Assembly: GCA_019915015.1 (NCBI GenBank)
Contig: JAHBBC010000020.1
Span: 930,001 to 994,000, forward strand
Length of the DNA stretch: 64,000 bases
Direction: 5' to 3'
DNA from: Auriscalpium vulgare
Lineage: Eukaryota > Basidiomycota > Agaricomycetes > Russulales > Auriscalpiaceae
The stretch's first letter is position 1; each line of letters starts with the position of its first letter. Positions 45,077 to 56,841 of this stretch are shown one piece after another. Under the pieces are notes generated by a model that saw only the letters and a list, made by a program, of their open reading frames with translations, made no database searches and was not told the origin of the DNA. Position numbers and translations under genes: made by a program.

Positions 45077-46152
45077 CGTCACAGGGGGCGGGCGGGGAGG
45101 GAGGGAGGAGGTCGGGAGGCGGGGAGGGAGGGGAAGGCAGCGGGGTGTGGCGCGGGCAGAGGGAGTGTTATATAGAAGGCGGCGGACAGCGTAATTGTGT
45201 TGCCTCCATATCGCGGGCTCCCGCGCCGATCTCTCGGGCGCGCACACAATTGGAATTGGACTTGGCGCGACAATTAAATTTCGCGCCGCGCGGCATGCGG
45301 CCGCGCCCGTGCAGCGTGCGTACATAATAGGCCGATTGTCGCGACCTGCGACGGGGCGTTGCGACGCGACAGCAAAGAAAAGAGAACGCGATCGGCGCGG
45401 CGGCCTCGGGGTGGGAGCAGCGCAGAGGAAGGGAAGCGGACGGCGAAGGGGGCGATTTGCGCGGAATGTGCACGGATCGGGCACAGATGGTGGCGGCGCG
45501 CCCTGGCCACACCGTCACGCGTCAGGCCCGGGGGCGAGCACGAGGTCGGCGGGCATGACGCTGACGAGGCCACAGCATATTGCATTATATGCTTATTGAT
45601 GGGGCGGCACCAGCTTGCCCCGGAAACGCACCAGCGCGATCGGTGCCCGCGCACCGACGCCGGGCGCCCGCGAGCCCGCGCCGCACCTGCGATAGGGGAG
45701 TCGCTGGCTGCGAGATGGCTGCGTGGCGCCAGCGCGTTGTTGACGCGTTGTTTGTCCGGCATTGGGCCAGCATCAGCAGCAGCAGCATCGCGCAGCAGGC
45801 GTCCGCGATTTGCCTCCTCGACACGACCATCAGCCGGCCCACCGCCATCCCGACGACCCGCCCATCTTCTGCGTCGACATCCCGCCAGGCACCCCTCGCA
45901 CCTCCTATTCGCAGCGACTAGCCCGTCCGTGTCTCTGATGCTCCCAGCCCGCGACCTCGTTTCCCGCGCGACCGATTCACGTCCCACGGTCACCCACACA
46001 ATCCAATCGAATTCGCCCGGATCTCCGCTTTCGCGCGCGACGGCAACCGGGCGCCCCGGCAACGCGCCCGCACCTTCCGCGCAGGGAAGGACGATGAATT
46101 CATTTTGGCTGCCGTCCGCTTCGAAGTTCGCTTCGCCTTACCCAATAGCCCC
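45077..46152. other. GC-rich upstream region of the low-complexity gene
   Basis: About 1.1 kb with no supported gene. Long overlapping open frames on both strands (for example 45274-46062 and 45359-46213) are explained by high GC content. The part next to 45076 should be the promoter of the minus-strand gene. Confidence 0.5.
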
Positions 46153-46367
46153 GCACGCACGCCTCGAGAGAGCCGTAATTTCATTGCCGCCCCGTCTAAT
46201 AAGCGGCCGTTGAGCGCACGGCCGTGCCGGCACCGCGTCGGATGCCAGAGGAGCCTTCATGTTCGACGTTCATGCACATGTCTGGCGCGCAGGGAAGAGG
46301 CGTGCGCGGACGCAGTGCGCGCGGTGGCACGCTGTTCTTGCGGGGAATCGGATGCGTCTCGGCACGC
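46153..46367 (+). repeat. 215-bp direct repeat, left copy
   Basis: Identical by eye over its full length to 51509-51723 in the same orientation, from GCACGCACGCCTCG to GTCTCGGCACGC. The sequences outside the two copies differ. The pair encloses the Ulp1/hAT element. Confidence 0.93.
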
Positions 46368-46569
46368 ATCAGATGAAGATTTAGCAGTGTATGTATCCAT
46401 AGCCAAATTGCCAGAGCTTAGCCGTAGGTGCCCCGACCTGTACGAATTCGCTGCTGCCTGCTACACAAGTGTCATGATTTGTCAGCAGACGCGGCTTTTG
46501 CAAGGCTGCCGCAGCACTCGAGCGTACATTGTAACAACGCGTACAATACATACTGAAACCTCGGGAGGC

Positions 46570-49264
46570 TTATTGAAACAAGGCATCTGTGCTGAAATCA
46601 TTGTCCTCTTCATCAGAATCTGGTATGCTCTCGTCCCTAGCCTGACCTGCACTGACTCCGACAGCAGGGTTCCGACGTGCAGGAAGCTGAGCTTCCTCCG
46701 CGAGGACATCAGATAAAATTGCAGCAGACCTCAGGTTGATGTGAGGCATCTTGATGAAAGCATTGGCAGGTTCGTACGGTTCTGCCAGGTCTTCACCTTG
46801 AACGTCATTGTCGTCTTCTTCGTCCGACATCGGTGCGGGTGCGTTTTCTGAAGAGGGGAATACCTTCTTTTCGATGTTGTAGAACTTGACCGAAGGGAAT
46901 TGATTAGTGTGCGCGCACACCTGCTCGAATGGTTGGAACACTGTGTACTTCAATAAAGAACGGAGGTTGCTTACCTTGCTCTTAGACATGTGGTACTGTC
47001 GGACTTGAGTCATTGCAGACATGTTATGCACGGATAGCCGATTCCTATGCTTTGGAGTAAGCCATGTGAATGTAGAGCCAGTCCGTTCATCGGGCATGGA
47101 GTTGACTCGGACGGAATACAGTTTGATAGCGAGATGCTATTCATGACAGCATCAGTCGGCAGCGCTCGGTGAATCATACGGACACGAACACGTACCGGAA
47201 GGATGTGCACATTATCAGAGCCAACACGGCCCTTCCACCACTTAAGGACCGCCTGCGGAACCGTATCGTCGAGCGGATGATCGAATGGGAACTGGTGTCG
47301 AGCATAGGCTAGAGTTTCCCTGTGAAGTTGGGCTGTAAATGATTTCCCTTTTTTTGCCCACTTCAAGAATGCCTTCTTATGGCCATGAACGATCTCTTTC
47401 TCTCCGATGTTGGCTAAGAAGCGGACAACGGACTCGAAAATTGATGGATGCCGAACACCAATGAGTGTCACCTTCTCGCCTTCCGGTAGCCACAGGTCCG
47501 ACGTGATAAGATCTGATTGATGCACACATAAGACAGCGACGAGATGCAAGCAAAAGAATGGCTCTAACCAGGGTTCAGATATGCTGCAGCAAGGTATGCA
47601 TTATTAGCTATGTTGCCATCCAGAAAGAGTTGGCGATGTCGCGCATTGAGGATGCCGCGGATGGCGTTCGCGACCTCAGCGTCAAAATACAGCCTAGGAT
47701 TTTGAAAGGCGTCCTCTGTTGCACGAATAACAGCATGCCAGAATATATAGACGTCGGCAGCAGTTGCCTCCAGAGCCTCCAGGCAGGCTAATGCCTTTGT
47801 TGCAGGCAAAGTGGCCGCGATGAACTGGGAGAGACCAGACTCGAACTTGAATGTCTGGTGATCATCCGGTGCAGGCTGAAAATACTCAGCAATTTCCTGC
47901 GAATGTTGTCAGCAAGTCATTTCGTCTAGTCGATCCATCAATTGTACCTCATAAAGTCCGTTAGGCGATTCACGGATGACTTTCTTGATCGCAGCTGAGG
48001 ACCGATGGACAGAGCGAGCAGAGAGCGGATTGTTGCGAATCTCGTCTTTCCGATAGCCTCCAGGCCGCGTCCTGTCTTTAGTTTTTCACGAGCTTTCTTG
48101 AGGGCTGCATGTCCAGCGTGCGAGGTATGAAATAATGTTATTGTCTGCCGCACCACACGGATGATCTGGTTGCGGATTAGATCTGATTAATGCTGGTAGT
48201 GTGGACGTTTGCGCACCGGTTTGAAAACATCAATGAGATTAATCTCAAGGATTGTGCGATTCAAGTGATGGCAAACATCCGCAAGATTGAGCGCAGTGGG
48301 CATGAGGGCCAGAATTGCAATGGAACGCGAGGCTCGCGTGTTACCCGTGCTATCACATGTCAGGCCGGAAAACCTGGACGGACCGATGGCATTGACAATC
48401 TGCGCGAAGTTGTTAGAAAATCGCTGAAGTAGTTAAGTTCCAATGCCCACGTACCGGACTTGCGACATTCTCAACGATCCAAGGTGCAGTGTGCGACTCG
48501 GAGTTGCCTCCCGTGTCCATCAAGTATACTTCACGGTCTGAGGTCGAGACGTGTACAGTCCAGTAGGACTCACGACCTGTCGAAGTTCCGCCGTCATAGG
48601 AGAGAGTGAGGTCTTCCTGACCTTGCAGATACTTGAGTTGCTCCCGGCGGACCCACGATGCTTCGTTTACGATGCCTTCATATCGAGCTTGTCTCTGGTT
48701 GAAGGTGCATATGATGGTAAGGCAATCTCAAGCATCTCCTTCCACTCCGGGCGCGAGACGATATATGTTGGCAAACCCGCGACGCATATGAGTTTAAGAA
48801 TGGCAAGGTCGAGCTTCTGTGACGCTCGAGCTTCCAAGCGCCTTTGCTTGCCGAAAGAACGCATGTGTCGCGGCGCCTGCATCTTGCTTCTCCCCATCTT
48901 GTCCAATTCCATCTTGAGCTCCTAGTTCCTTCGCAACCATCATGGATCCTTTCGAATTGGTGAGCTCCTGGACCTGCGCAGACAGTGCCTTTCCAGCTGA
49001 ATGTATGTGCACTTTCTCCCGCAGCTCTGAGGACAGCTTGGGGCAGTCCTTTGCATGACGAACGACTCGGATCAACGCTCGATGTCGGAAAGTATGATGG
49101 CAAGGGTTATCAGGACCTCCGACACAGCGCCAGAGCAGCGTAGTTGGATTGTCGCGGCGATCAAGCAAGCCTCGTTGAGAGCGTCCATCAGAGGATCCGG
49201 CGGCCGTCCTCCCCGGCGCGCATCCTTCTTCGGCTGCACCCATTTGACAAGGTCACAGGGTTAA
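46570..49264 (-). pseudogene. hAT-family transposase with BED-like zinc finger, frameshifted
   Basis: From the N-side: KWVQPKKDARRGGRPPDPLM, a BED-type finger CVGGPDNPCHHTF with HRALIRVVRHAKDC, THAFFRQAKALG, LDLAILKLICVAGLP, LTLSYDGGTSTGRESYWTVH and LTCDSTGNTRASRS. Then TITLFHTSHAGHAALKKARE and GLEAIGKTRFATIRSLLAL follow, and the hAT C-terminal dimerisation block TVPQAVLKWWKGRVG with LAIKLYSVRVNSMPDERTG. The frame shifts near 49264, near 49150, near 48834 (between SSVTE and LDLAIL) and near 48690 (between STRDK and EGIVNE), each by about one base. The element is therefore probably unable to make its own transposase. Several real introns remain recognisable in the 3' half. The tail (SDEEDNDFSTDALFQ) ends at 46570. 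Confidence 0.78.
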
Positions 49265-49306
49265 GCTCAATCTCCATGTCGCTCCCATCTTCTTCCCCCA
49301 TCTCGT

Positions 49307-51076
49307 TCACATACGGAGCTGCGCCGTCCGCAACTCCTTCGGCATCTGATTTCTGTTCATCGAGCTGCTGGTCTTGCAGTACCGGTGAACTACTAGGCTG
49401 CTTGTGCGTAGCGACTGTGTTTCCGCCCGAACGCTTTGCAACCTGTAAGCAAAGCTTCTGTTACTTACTGCTGTCGCGCGCTGACAACCTCTTTGGGCAC
49501 TTACAGTTGACGTTCCAGCAATATGCAGATTCAACGACGCCGGTTTGAAGACCTCGTCCCACTGCTGCTTGCTCCCCGCATTGCCGGAACTCTCCGCCGG
49601 TTCCTTTCCTTTCGAAGCGGCATTTTTCTTCGTGCGTTTGGCTGGCACGGTGAGTGGCGTGACATTGGTGGCTACACTCAGTCGCCTCTTAACGACGCCT
49701 TCTAGACTCAATAACTGCGGCTTCGTGAACGCCGATGTGTGCGCACTTGCCCGTATAAGCATGCCAGGCGCTAGCATATTGGACTTGTATTTGAGACTGT
49801 CCTGCACTGTCGGTGAGTCGAGTCCGCAAGTAAGTGAAGCTGAGCGCGCACTGACCATGTCACGTAGGTAACACATTATGTCAGCAAGGTGTCGAATGCG
49901 TTGCACGACACAGTCTGTATCCGAGAGGAGATGGATGTCGTCGGGGATGAGATGGTGAGCAAGAGAATTGTGGCTGAGGACAGAGCAGGAGAAGCTGTCG
50001 AGCTGTGGGGTGCATGGTAACACGTTGAGTGAAAGCGGCCCAGTCGCTCCGTGTTGTCCTAACCACCATTCTATCATCTCCAACAGCTCGCGGGGCGGCT
50101 TCCGTCCAAGAGAATCAGCATAGAAAGCCGTGTGTGGCTCTACGCTGACCGCAATGGACACCCAGTGATTTGTCTCGTGTACGGCTGCTGGCAAGAGCAC
50201 ATCCGCGCCATCGATCCGCACCCCGATCGTCATTCCAACCTCCTTGAGTGATCCATCTTGCAGCTGCGAGCCAGCCAATCGTAGGGGAGTGATGCCGCGC
50301 ATTGATTGGTAAGATGTTCCGCTAGCATTGAGTCGTGCGCGGTTGCGGTACGTGTCAATGAGCTTGACTGATGCCGCACTCGGCAGTATACATGCCGGCT
50401 TGCCTTGTCTTTGCAGACGATGACCTAGCAGCATCCCCAGCTGATCCATATGCTCCGCCGCCAGCCAACGCCGACCACAGTACGATGTAAGCGTCTTTGG
50501 ATCGACGCCCATCGTCGTTGGGAGGGGTACGTCCCATGGCCAGTCGTCGAGGAGTGCTGACGTGTCTGCAGCAAGGGACTTCACCTCGTCGTTGAGCAAG
50601 CCCTCGGTCCAAGTCTTCAACCACGCAGTGGCCAGAGAAAGGCGCGCCTTGGCAGCGAGTATGCGCCGGACCTCGTACCAGTAGGTGAGAACCCACATCG
50701 GGGTTTTGAGTGTTTGTTGAGTGACCGACTCTTGAACAGGATAGCCCAGGCAAGCATAGCCTGTCTCTAGGGCGGGGTTGACGCGGTTTTGCAGGATTTC
50801 CAACACCTCGGTGTGCGGCGGCATCGGCCTAGAGAGCAGGACCATTGCATTTGCGGCCGTTATGAAGCTTTGGCCCTTCGAGAAGAGTGTGCTCTGCTGG
50901 AGCAGAGACGGCGCGTTCGCCTCCGGTGGGACAGGGAAATCTTGGATATCGGCATTGCGCAGGGCTGGTGTGGGTAGTAGGACATGTTTAATGTCGTCGG
51001 GAATGGGTATTCTTTTGAGGATATCACCCAGAGTTTGAAATGAGTCGATGTCGTGGATGACCTCGTCGTCCGCCAT
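49307..51076 (-). CDS. Ulp1-like cysteine protease domain of the transposon
   Basis: Open from MADDEVIHDIDSFQTLG. The first 250 residues resemble the N-terminal region often found before transposon Ulp1 domains (CGRRWLAAEHMDQLGMLLGH). The protease core shows a histidine in NHWVSIAV, the aspartate in FYADSLGR, and glutamine plus nucleophile cysteine in PQLDSFSCSV, in the order His-Asp-Gln-Cys of Ulp1/SENP (C48) peptidases. After SFSCSV the chain continues through two small introns (near 49850-49810 and 49505-49445) to a Lys-rich stretch. It then runs on towards the hAT part via EEDGSDMEIELNP. Such proteases accompany several classes of eukaryotic DNA transposon; the substrate is unknown. The protease block itself has no visible break. 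Confidence 0.78.
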   Translation of the reverse strand: MADDEVIHDIDSFQTLGDILKRIPIPDDIKHVLLPTPALRNADIQDFPVPPEANAPSLLQQSTLFSKGQSFITAANAMVLLSRPMPPHTEVLEILQNRVNPALETGYACLGYPVQESVTQQTLKTPMWVLTYWYEVRRILAAKARLSLATAWLKTWTEGLLNDEVKSLAADTSALLDDWPWDVPLPTTMGVDPKTLTSYCGRRWLAAEHMDQLGMLLGHRLQRQGKPACILPSAASVKLIDTYRNRARLNASGTSYQSMRGITPLRLAGSQLQDGSLKEVGMTIGVRIDGADVLLPAAVHETNHWVSIAVSVEPHTAFYADSLGRKPPRELLEMIEWWLGQHGATGPLSLNVLPCTPQLDSFSCSVLSHNSLAHHLIPDDIHLLSDTDCVVQRIRHLADIMCYLRDMVSARSASLTCGLDSPTVQDSLKYKSNMLAPGMLIRASAHTSAFTKPQLLSLEGVVKRRLSVATNVTPLTVPAKRTKKNAASKGKEPAESSGNAGSKQQWDEVFKPASLNLHIAGTSTVSAQRGCQRATAVSNRSFAYRLQSVRAETQSLRTSSLVVHRYCKTSSSMNRNQMPKELRTAQLRM

Positions 51077-51477
51077 TTGACAGTTTGAGGGTTGGCAAAA
51101 TGTGCTAGGCCAGTGTCGAAGGTGAAGATTGCGCCCTCATTTAGTCACTCACTACGGAGTGTAAATGTCGATCACAGCAACGGGTCGATCATACACACGT
51201 TGCTGCATACAACACTCTTGCAACTATCCCATGCCGAGGCGGGATGTGTCTAATACCTCCTTAAACATCCGCGTAGCATTGCACAACCACCTTACGACTG
51301 CCGGCCATGTCTGCGTGCGAGGCTGCGAGCCTCATGGCTCATGGGCCGGCGCCGGGCGCCGGAGGGGCCGACACACATCACGTGCTGGAGGTATTGTACC
51401 GGGTATATTGGGGCCCAGGGCAGGGCAGGTATGGTACCGGTACTATACAGGTACATTACCGGGGAAAAACTTTTTCG

Positions 51478-51499
51478 GGGAAAAACTCAGGTTTTTCCC
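51478..51499. repeat. Perfect 9-bp hairpin at the right edge of the element
   Basis: GGGAAAAAC and GTTTTTCCC flank a TCAG loop, ending nine bases before the right 215-bp repeat. A partial second copy of GGGGAAAAAC lies immediately upstream. It may be a subterminal transposase-binding or end structure. Confidence 0.7.
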
Positions 51500-51508
51500 G
51501 CAACGCTA

Positions 51509-51723
51509 GCACGCACGCCTCGAGAGAGCCGTAATTTCATTGCCGCCCCGTCTAATAAGCGGCCGTTGAGCGCACGGCCGTGCCGGCACCGCGTCGGATG
51601 CCAGAGGAGCCTTCATGTTCGACGTTCATGCACATGTCTGGCGCGCAGGGAAGAGGCGTGCGCGGACGCAGTGCGCGCGGTGGCACGCTGTTCTTGCGGG
51701 GAATCGGATGCGTCTCGGCACGC
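51509..51723 (+). repeat. 215-bp direct repeat, right copy
   Basis: Same orientation and sequence as 46153-46367; see that entry. Downstream sequence (GCCCACGACC...) differs from that following the left copy. Confidence 0.93.
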
Positions 51724-52530
51724 GCCCACGACCGACGGCGCCATCCGGATTCCGCTGCACTGCATCAGCTGCAGGGTCCGCATACCACATCATCGAGTTC
51801 ATCTTCCCTTGGAGAACGCCGTCCCAGATCCAATTCTCAGACATACTTACATACATGCCCATGCCCATGCCCAAAGCAGCTGCCCATCTCGCGCGCCTCC
51901 AGCACCCACCCTACCTTACCCTAATACCAATAGTGATCTGCGCACGCACGCATATCGATACAAGTAACTTACTCCGGATCCTATCTGGCTGCAGATGCAG
52001 ATGCCATGGTGACGCTGACAGCCTCCGCCCTCGAGCTCGCATCAGCCCCGATCGCGCTCGCGCCTTGCCTTGCCACTCCTCGCCGCCACGGCATCCGGAC
52101 ATCGACATCCGGCTCCAGAAGAATTCGACGCTGCGATCGATACAGTAGCGAGCCAGGAACTGGAAGGAGCAGGGCAGTTGCCAGCGCGCCCGATCCGATC
52201 ACGCCCCCCCGAAAAAAAAATCGTGCAAGAAAGGCGGTGGCGCGGTGGGACCTGGGTCTGGGTCGTCGTCGCCGTGCCGGGCGGGGTGTGCGCGGCTGAA
52301 TTTGCTGCCTGACGGCGTGCGGCTGCAGGTCGGCCGTGGGGGGACAGCGGGCGCGCGTCACAGCAGGTAATATTGTGCTGAGTGGGACGCGAAGGTTGCA
52401 AAACCGGGGCCTCCTATGTCTGGGCCTTCCGACGCCCGACTCCCGTCACCGACGTCGTACTTAATAGATAAGATAAGATGGCACCAGCTGCGCAACATAC
52501 TATTAATACACCGCCAGCGGTTCACAGGCG
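51724..52530. other. Noncoding region right of the element
   Basis: About 0.8 kb with no supported gene. A CATGCCCATGCCC run near 51860 and a run of C followed by A9 near 52204-52219 are the only simple repeats. It may be the original continuation of the locus interrupted by the element. Confidence 0.45.
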
Positions 52531-52539
52531 CGTAGGCCA

Positions 52540-53515
52540 ATGATTAAGAGTGAGCACTGAGCGGACGATAAGGATTGGCGTGAGGCCGGCAAAATGCCAG
52601 CTTGAGGCCCGTGAGTCGATCATTGGCGTGAAGCCCGGATCACGACTCGGGCGGCGGCCAATGGATACGGGCATTGGCTCCATGCCGGACTTCTGCATGT
52701 AGCGCTGGGCCGGATGGCACCATATTGGTCTGACAGCCGATTGCGGTGACTTGTGCAATCGTGTGACATGTTCAACTTTGCTCTTCCCATCACCGTCGTT
52801 CCTCTCGCCCACACCACCACTCAGCGCCCTCCCTCCGTCGATGAACCTGCCGCAGGCTACGAAGGATGACCAACAAGGTGGATATTTGGGAATGAAGGTA
52901 TGTCTTCAATTGTGACCATCGGGTGCCATGCTTGCTCTCCTCGAACGTCGCCCCTGCTGCGGCAGCATCATCTCCCCCTCTGCAGCCCTTTCTCTGCGAC
53001 TACGTGACACCTGCTTTGACGCCATCCGGTCTCCTCTTGACTCTCGCTACGGCTTAGCGCTTACTCTTTGCTGGACTCATGCTGGTGGACTGTCGAGCTC
53101 TCTGACGCTTATGTGCTCGCTGAGCTGTCTTAAAGCTTGCTGGGTTGCTTGCTGGGTTCCTGGAAACAAGGTGTGTACACTGTATAGCGTAGTCATGATT
53201 ATTTGTATCCGTAGACCATGTCTAGCACAGTAGTAGTATGACTTGTAGAAATCCCAGTTGTTTGTTTGCTTATTCATGAAGCTTGAGTCACCTGGAAATG
53301 AGAACATTGATTGATCCGAAGGTAACGAGCGGCAGTCGAGTGGCCTGAGCGGGGGGAGATCACTTTGGCACCAGGCCGGTGAGCATTGGCCTCACGCCGA
53401 TAAGCGACATCCTGGTGTCACGCCAAAGCGCCCCTTTTAGCCACTGAGCTGATGATCATCGGCTCTGGGCCAGATCCGCCCGCGCTGGCCCCAGGCCGAT
53501 AATTCTGCTGGCCGT
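52540..53515. repeat. Possible non-autonomous element with inverted subterminal GGCGTGAGGCC motifs
   Basis: The left 150 bp repeats ATTGGCGTGA(G/A)GCC and CCAATG words, and the right 180 bp carries the reverse complement (GGCCTCACGCC near 53388, TCACGCCAAAG near 53418). The inner 0.5 kb has an unsupported 101-codon frame. The arrangement resembles a MITE-like element, but exact ends and a target duplication could not be defined. Confidence 0.4.
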
Positions 53516-53519
53516 GTAC

Positions 53520-56500
53520 TATATTTCAGCAAGAATCTAGTATTATAATTGCCAGACCGGGGTACATATATACTTCATGATACTAGTACTGATGAACACG
53601 GACTCCAATCGCAGACAATTCCATGTCGCACGGCCTCGCGCACCACACGTGCCAGCACAAGTAGTAGTATTCTGTGATGCTCGAGTCTGCCATAACGATC
53701 GCTTCGCCGCGCGGGGATGCGCGGACGCAGTATGCGCACATATACCTACCTATATAATACATACAACGTAAGGTGCGGCACGGTGGGGTTGGATAGGGCT
53801 GACGCGCACTAGAAGGGCCAATGGCGCGTCGCATGATGGTGGGAGCGAGCAGACAGCATCGAGCACGCGGCGGGCGCCCCGCGTTGCATGCGATATGATA
53901 ATGTAGGACACGCGCCGGGTATATTACTTGCAATGCATGCGTGCTCGCGGCGATCGGGGTCGGCACGCGGCAACGCAGACGGCTGGAGACACGGCGCTGA
54001 TAAGTGCAGCAGAACGGCGCCGGCCAAGCGAGTTTCTTGGAGGGCAGCCGCAGAGCGAGGATAGGATATTGCGCGGGCGGCGTCGCAGAAGGCGCGCGGT
54101 GCGTTTGGTGGCGATATTGCGTTTTCAGGATCGTGGTTGGTGATGGTGATGCGACGCGCTGAACGCGGCTGGGGAATGTGCGGGTGGAGGCGTCTCCGGC
54201 GTGCGCGCTGCGAGCAATGCAATTGGTTAAAAAGTCCCGGGTATCATGGAGCCAGGAGCATCGCAGGGCCAGCTCGCCGCGCTCGCAGCACCCGCTCTTT
54301 TCACCGACGATAGCCTAGTCCTAGTCACAGCGAGATTGAAAGGATGCATGCGCGCCATGTACTGTGTGCAGCAGCGTGCGCGACTCCGCGATGCGTCAGA
54401 ATATTGCCATACTACGGCGCCAGGAGCGACGACATACCGGTGATCCCACGTCCGTCAAGCCATAGCAACGACAACATACAGAGTCCACATGCACCCGGGC
54501 ACGACTCGGCGGCGGCGGCGGGTCCGTGGGCGCCCATGTCATTATCAAACGCGGGCACGCACCATAGATAATCGATAATGTCTCCTCACGTGCTTGGCAG
54601 TCGTGCTCACTGCTCGGGGTAATCGTGCTGTCGGCCCGTGAGTCTGGAGAACGTGGCAATGTAGAGACCTTCTGCGTGCGTGGCTTCGAGTCGGGGGTAA
54701 GTTGTCTCTTGTATGTCGGCATACTGAACGACGAGGCGACCAACAGGCTGCGGTTAAGGCAGGCACGCAGGCTGGCCGCCGGCCAGTGGCCTTTCGTACC
54801 TGAGCCTGCATGTCAGTGGAAGCTAGATCGTCTGCAATATGCTCGGCGAAACTGGACGCCTAGCGACCTGCTGGATAGAAGTTGGGAACTGGACGGGGAG
54901 GCTTCGCGCGCCACTGATGGAGAACGGGGGCGCGGTTCCCGTTCCTGGGGCGCAGAGGCCGACGAGCCTGCAGGAGGACGGCGACTGATCAGATGGTCCG
55001 AGTCCTGTCCGCCACTGCTTAGCACTCACTTGCGCATGCACGCGATGATGTACTGTGCACCTGAGCTCGCGAGGACGATGCAGCCCGGTGCCAGTGCGCG
55101 TGCCGGCCCATACGCGTCGCCCGCTCGCGAAGAAGCAGCGTCGCCCGTCGAAGTCGAAGCACACGGCGAGCGCGCTCCGGGATCGCCTGTGCTGGTGATG
55201 GATCGATGGCATTGGGAAGCCTTGGGAAGCTCCAGTATATGGGCGCCGATCGCTGCGAAGCGAGGCGGCGTGATAGGCAGGCAGCTGAGCTGCATAGAGC
55301 CTGGGGTTCGCGCACGGCGACGGGCGCTGATGGGTCGGCGGCGGCGGCGGACTGCAGTGGTAGTACAGTACTGGGAGGGTGCCTCTGGGGTAGCTGGCTG
55401 GGCTCGTCGTCGGGGTTGGTCTTGGCAGCGCTGGTAGCTGGCGGCGCCGGATCCACGCTCGCTCCTGCCACGGCGGCCGTCGATCCACAGCTAGCCCGCG
55501 CGGCCCAGCTCAGCTCGAGCACTTGATGCATCATCGCATGCACGGCGCCGCGCCCGCTGTCGCCGCGCGCGTCAGACGACTGCTACTGCGACGTGATCGC
55601 CAGGAGCAGCGTACCGGAGATCCCACGTCCGTCACTGCAGCACTGCCCAGCAACGGGACCCGCCCTGGATCTGAGCCCACTGCACCGGGAACCTGACGTT
55701 GTCGCAGCGCAAGAGTTCATCGTGAGACGTTCAACTCTGGAATGCATCGACACTAGTAGGATTCTCAGCATAGTCGGCATGCGAGGAGACGAACAGACTC
55801 ACGCGGCTCTGCGTACGCTCACACCCCTGGTCGCCAACGTCCGCGCCCTGCGCATATCAAACGCGACTGGAACGTCCTGCGCGGCGGCCTTCGGGCCGGG
55901 GTGTCCGCGGCGCTAACCCCAACCTCAGTCAACCTCCTTGCCTAGGCCCCTAGTCGTAGCAGGCTGCAGCCTTGCCCTTGCTCATGCGCTCGCCGCTGAC
56001 ATCGACGCAACTCAGAGTCGGCACGGGACCAACACAGGATCGCGGAATTCGGACATCAGGTTGCCAGTGCGCCCGATCGCGATCACGCGAGACTCGAGAC
56101 CCTGCGCCGCTCGTACCCAAGAACGCGCAAAAGCAGTCCAGAGAGGCACGGTCGAGGGCGGTGGCGTGGTCTGGGTCGTCGTCGGTGCCTGTGGGTGCGA
56201 GCCCGTCATGCGGCGTGCGGAGAGGCGGGTGCGCAGTGGAATTAAATGCCGTTGACTGACAGGCTGGGGGGGATAGCGGCGCTGCTGTAGACATGACAAA
56301 TTGGGCTGGCGCTGCGAGAGGGTGAGAGGGGCGGCCTGTGTGTATGTCGTTGCGTAAATGAGGACGGCAGGTGCGGGTGGGCCTTCCGACTGGCGCTGAC
56401 GTGGATGGATAAGATTAGATGGCGGGACACGATGCTGAGAAACGGCGCGAAAACTCACATTGCTGCTCCAACAACGAGATACAGCAGGCATATAGTACCA

Positions 56501-56840
56501 ATGCGTCAGACCCATCCGCCGCCCACCACTGCATTCAATCGCGTGCGCTACTCACACACCCCACTCGGCGACTGGCGCCTCAAATTCAAACCCAACACCG
56601 CGATGTTATGCAACTCGCGTCAACGAGCGCACATGCTGTAAACCCAATGTAAAAGATGGATACTTATTGAATATGCAGCGTGATGGGATGGCCGCTGGCG
56701 ACCCCACCTGAAACCAAGGCCTTCGCACACCATTGATTGTGGAACGGAGATCGGGATGTATTTGCACGCATGTAGTGTGGTTCCTGCGAGCAGCAAGCAC
56801 GCGACGAATGTTCGTATAGAGACTACTGGGTGACGCAAAT
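53520..56840. other. Degenerate repeat region, right side
   Basis: Holds diverged pieces of the 0.9-kb repeat: about 54100-54530 (with GGAGCGACGACATACCGGTG and GATCCCACGTCCGTC words), about 55590-55640, and 55870-55930 with a CTGCGCGGCGGCC half-hairpin followed by CTAACCCCAACCTCAG. Sequence near 54880-55020 matches the reverse complement of about 42540-42720. No gene is supported despite long GC-driven frames. Confidence 0.55.
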
Positions 56841-56841
56841 T

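Larger units (their letters stand above)
46368..51508 (-). mobile_element. Decayed Ulp1-protease/hAT-type DNA transposon between 215-bp direct repeats
   Basis: The 5.14 kb between the repeats contains two minus-strand coding blocks, an Ulp1-like protease (51076-49307) followed by a BED-finger/hAT transposase (49264-46570). The first runs into the second through a short acidic linker with no obvious separate promoter, so they may have been one gene. Clear short terminal inverted repeats and an 8-bp hAT target duplication were not seen at the repeat borders. Confidence 0.7.

Noticed and set aside
45274..46213. Long overlapping frames on both strands (263 and 284 codons)
   Set aside because: Very high GC lowers stop frequency; sequence is Arg/Ala/Pro-rich in all frames and no domain is visible.
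46368..51508. LTR retrotransposon interpretation of the 215-bp direct repeats
   Set aside because: The interior has no gag, protease-RT-integrase motifs or primer-binding site; it encodes a hAT transposase and Ulp1 protease.
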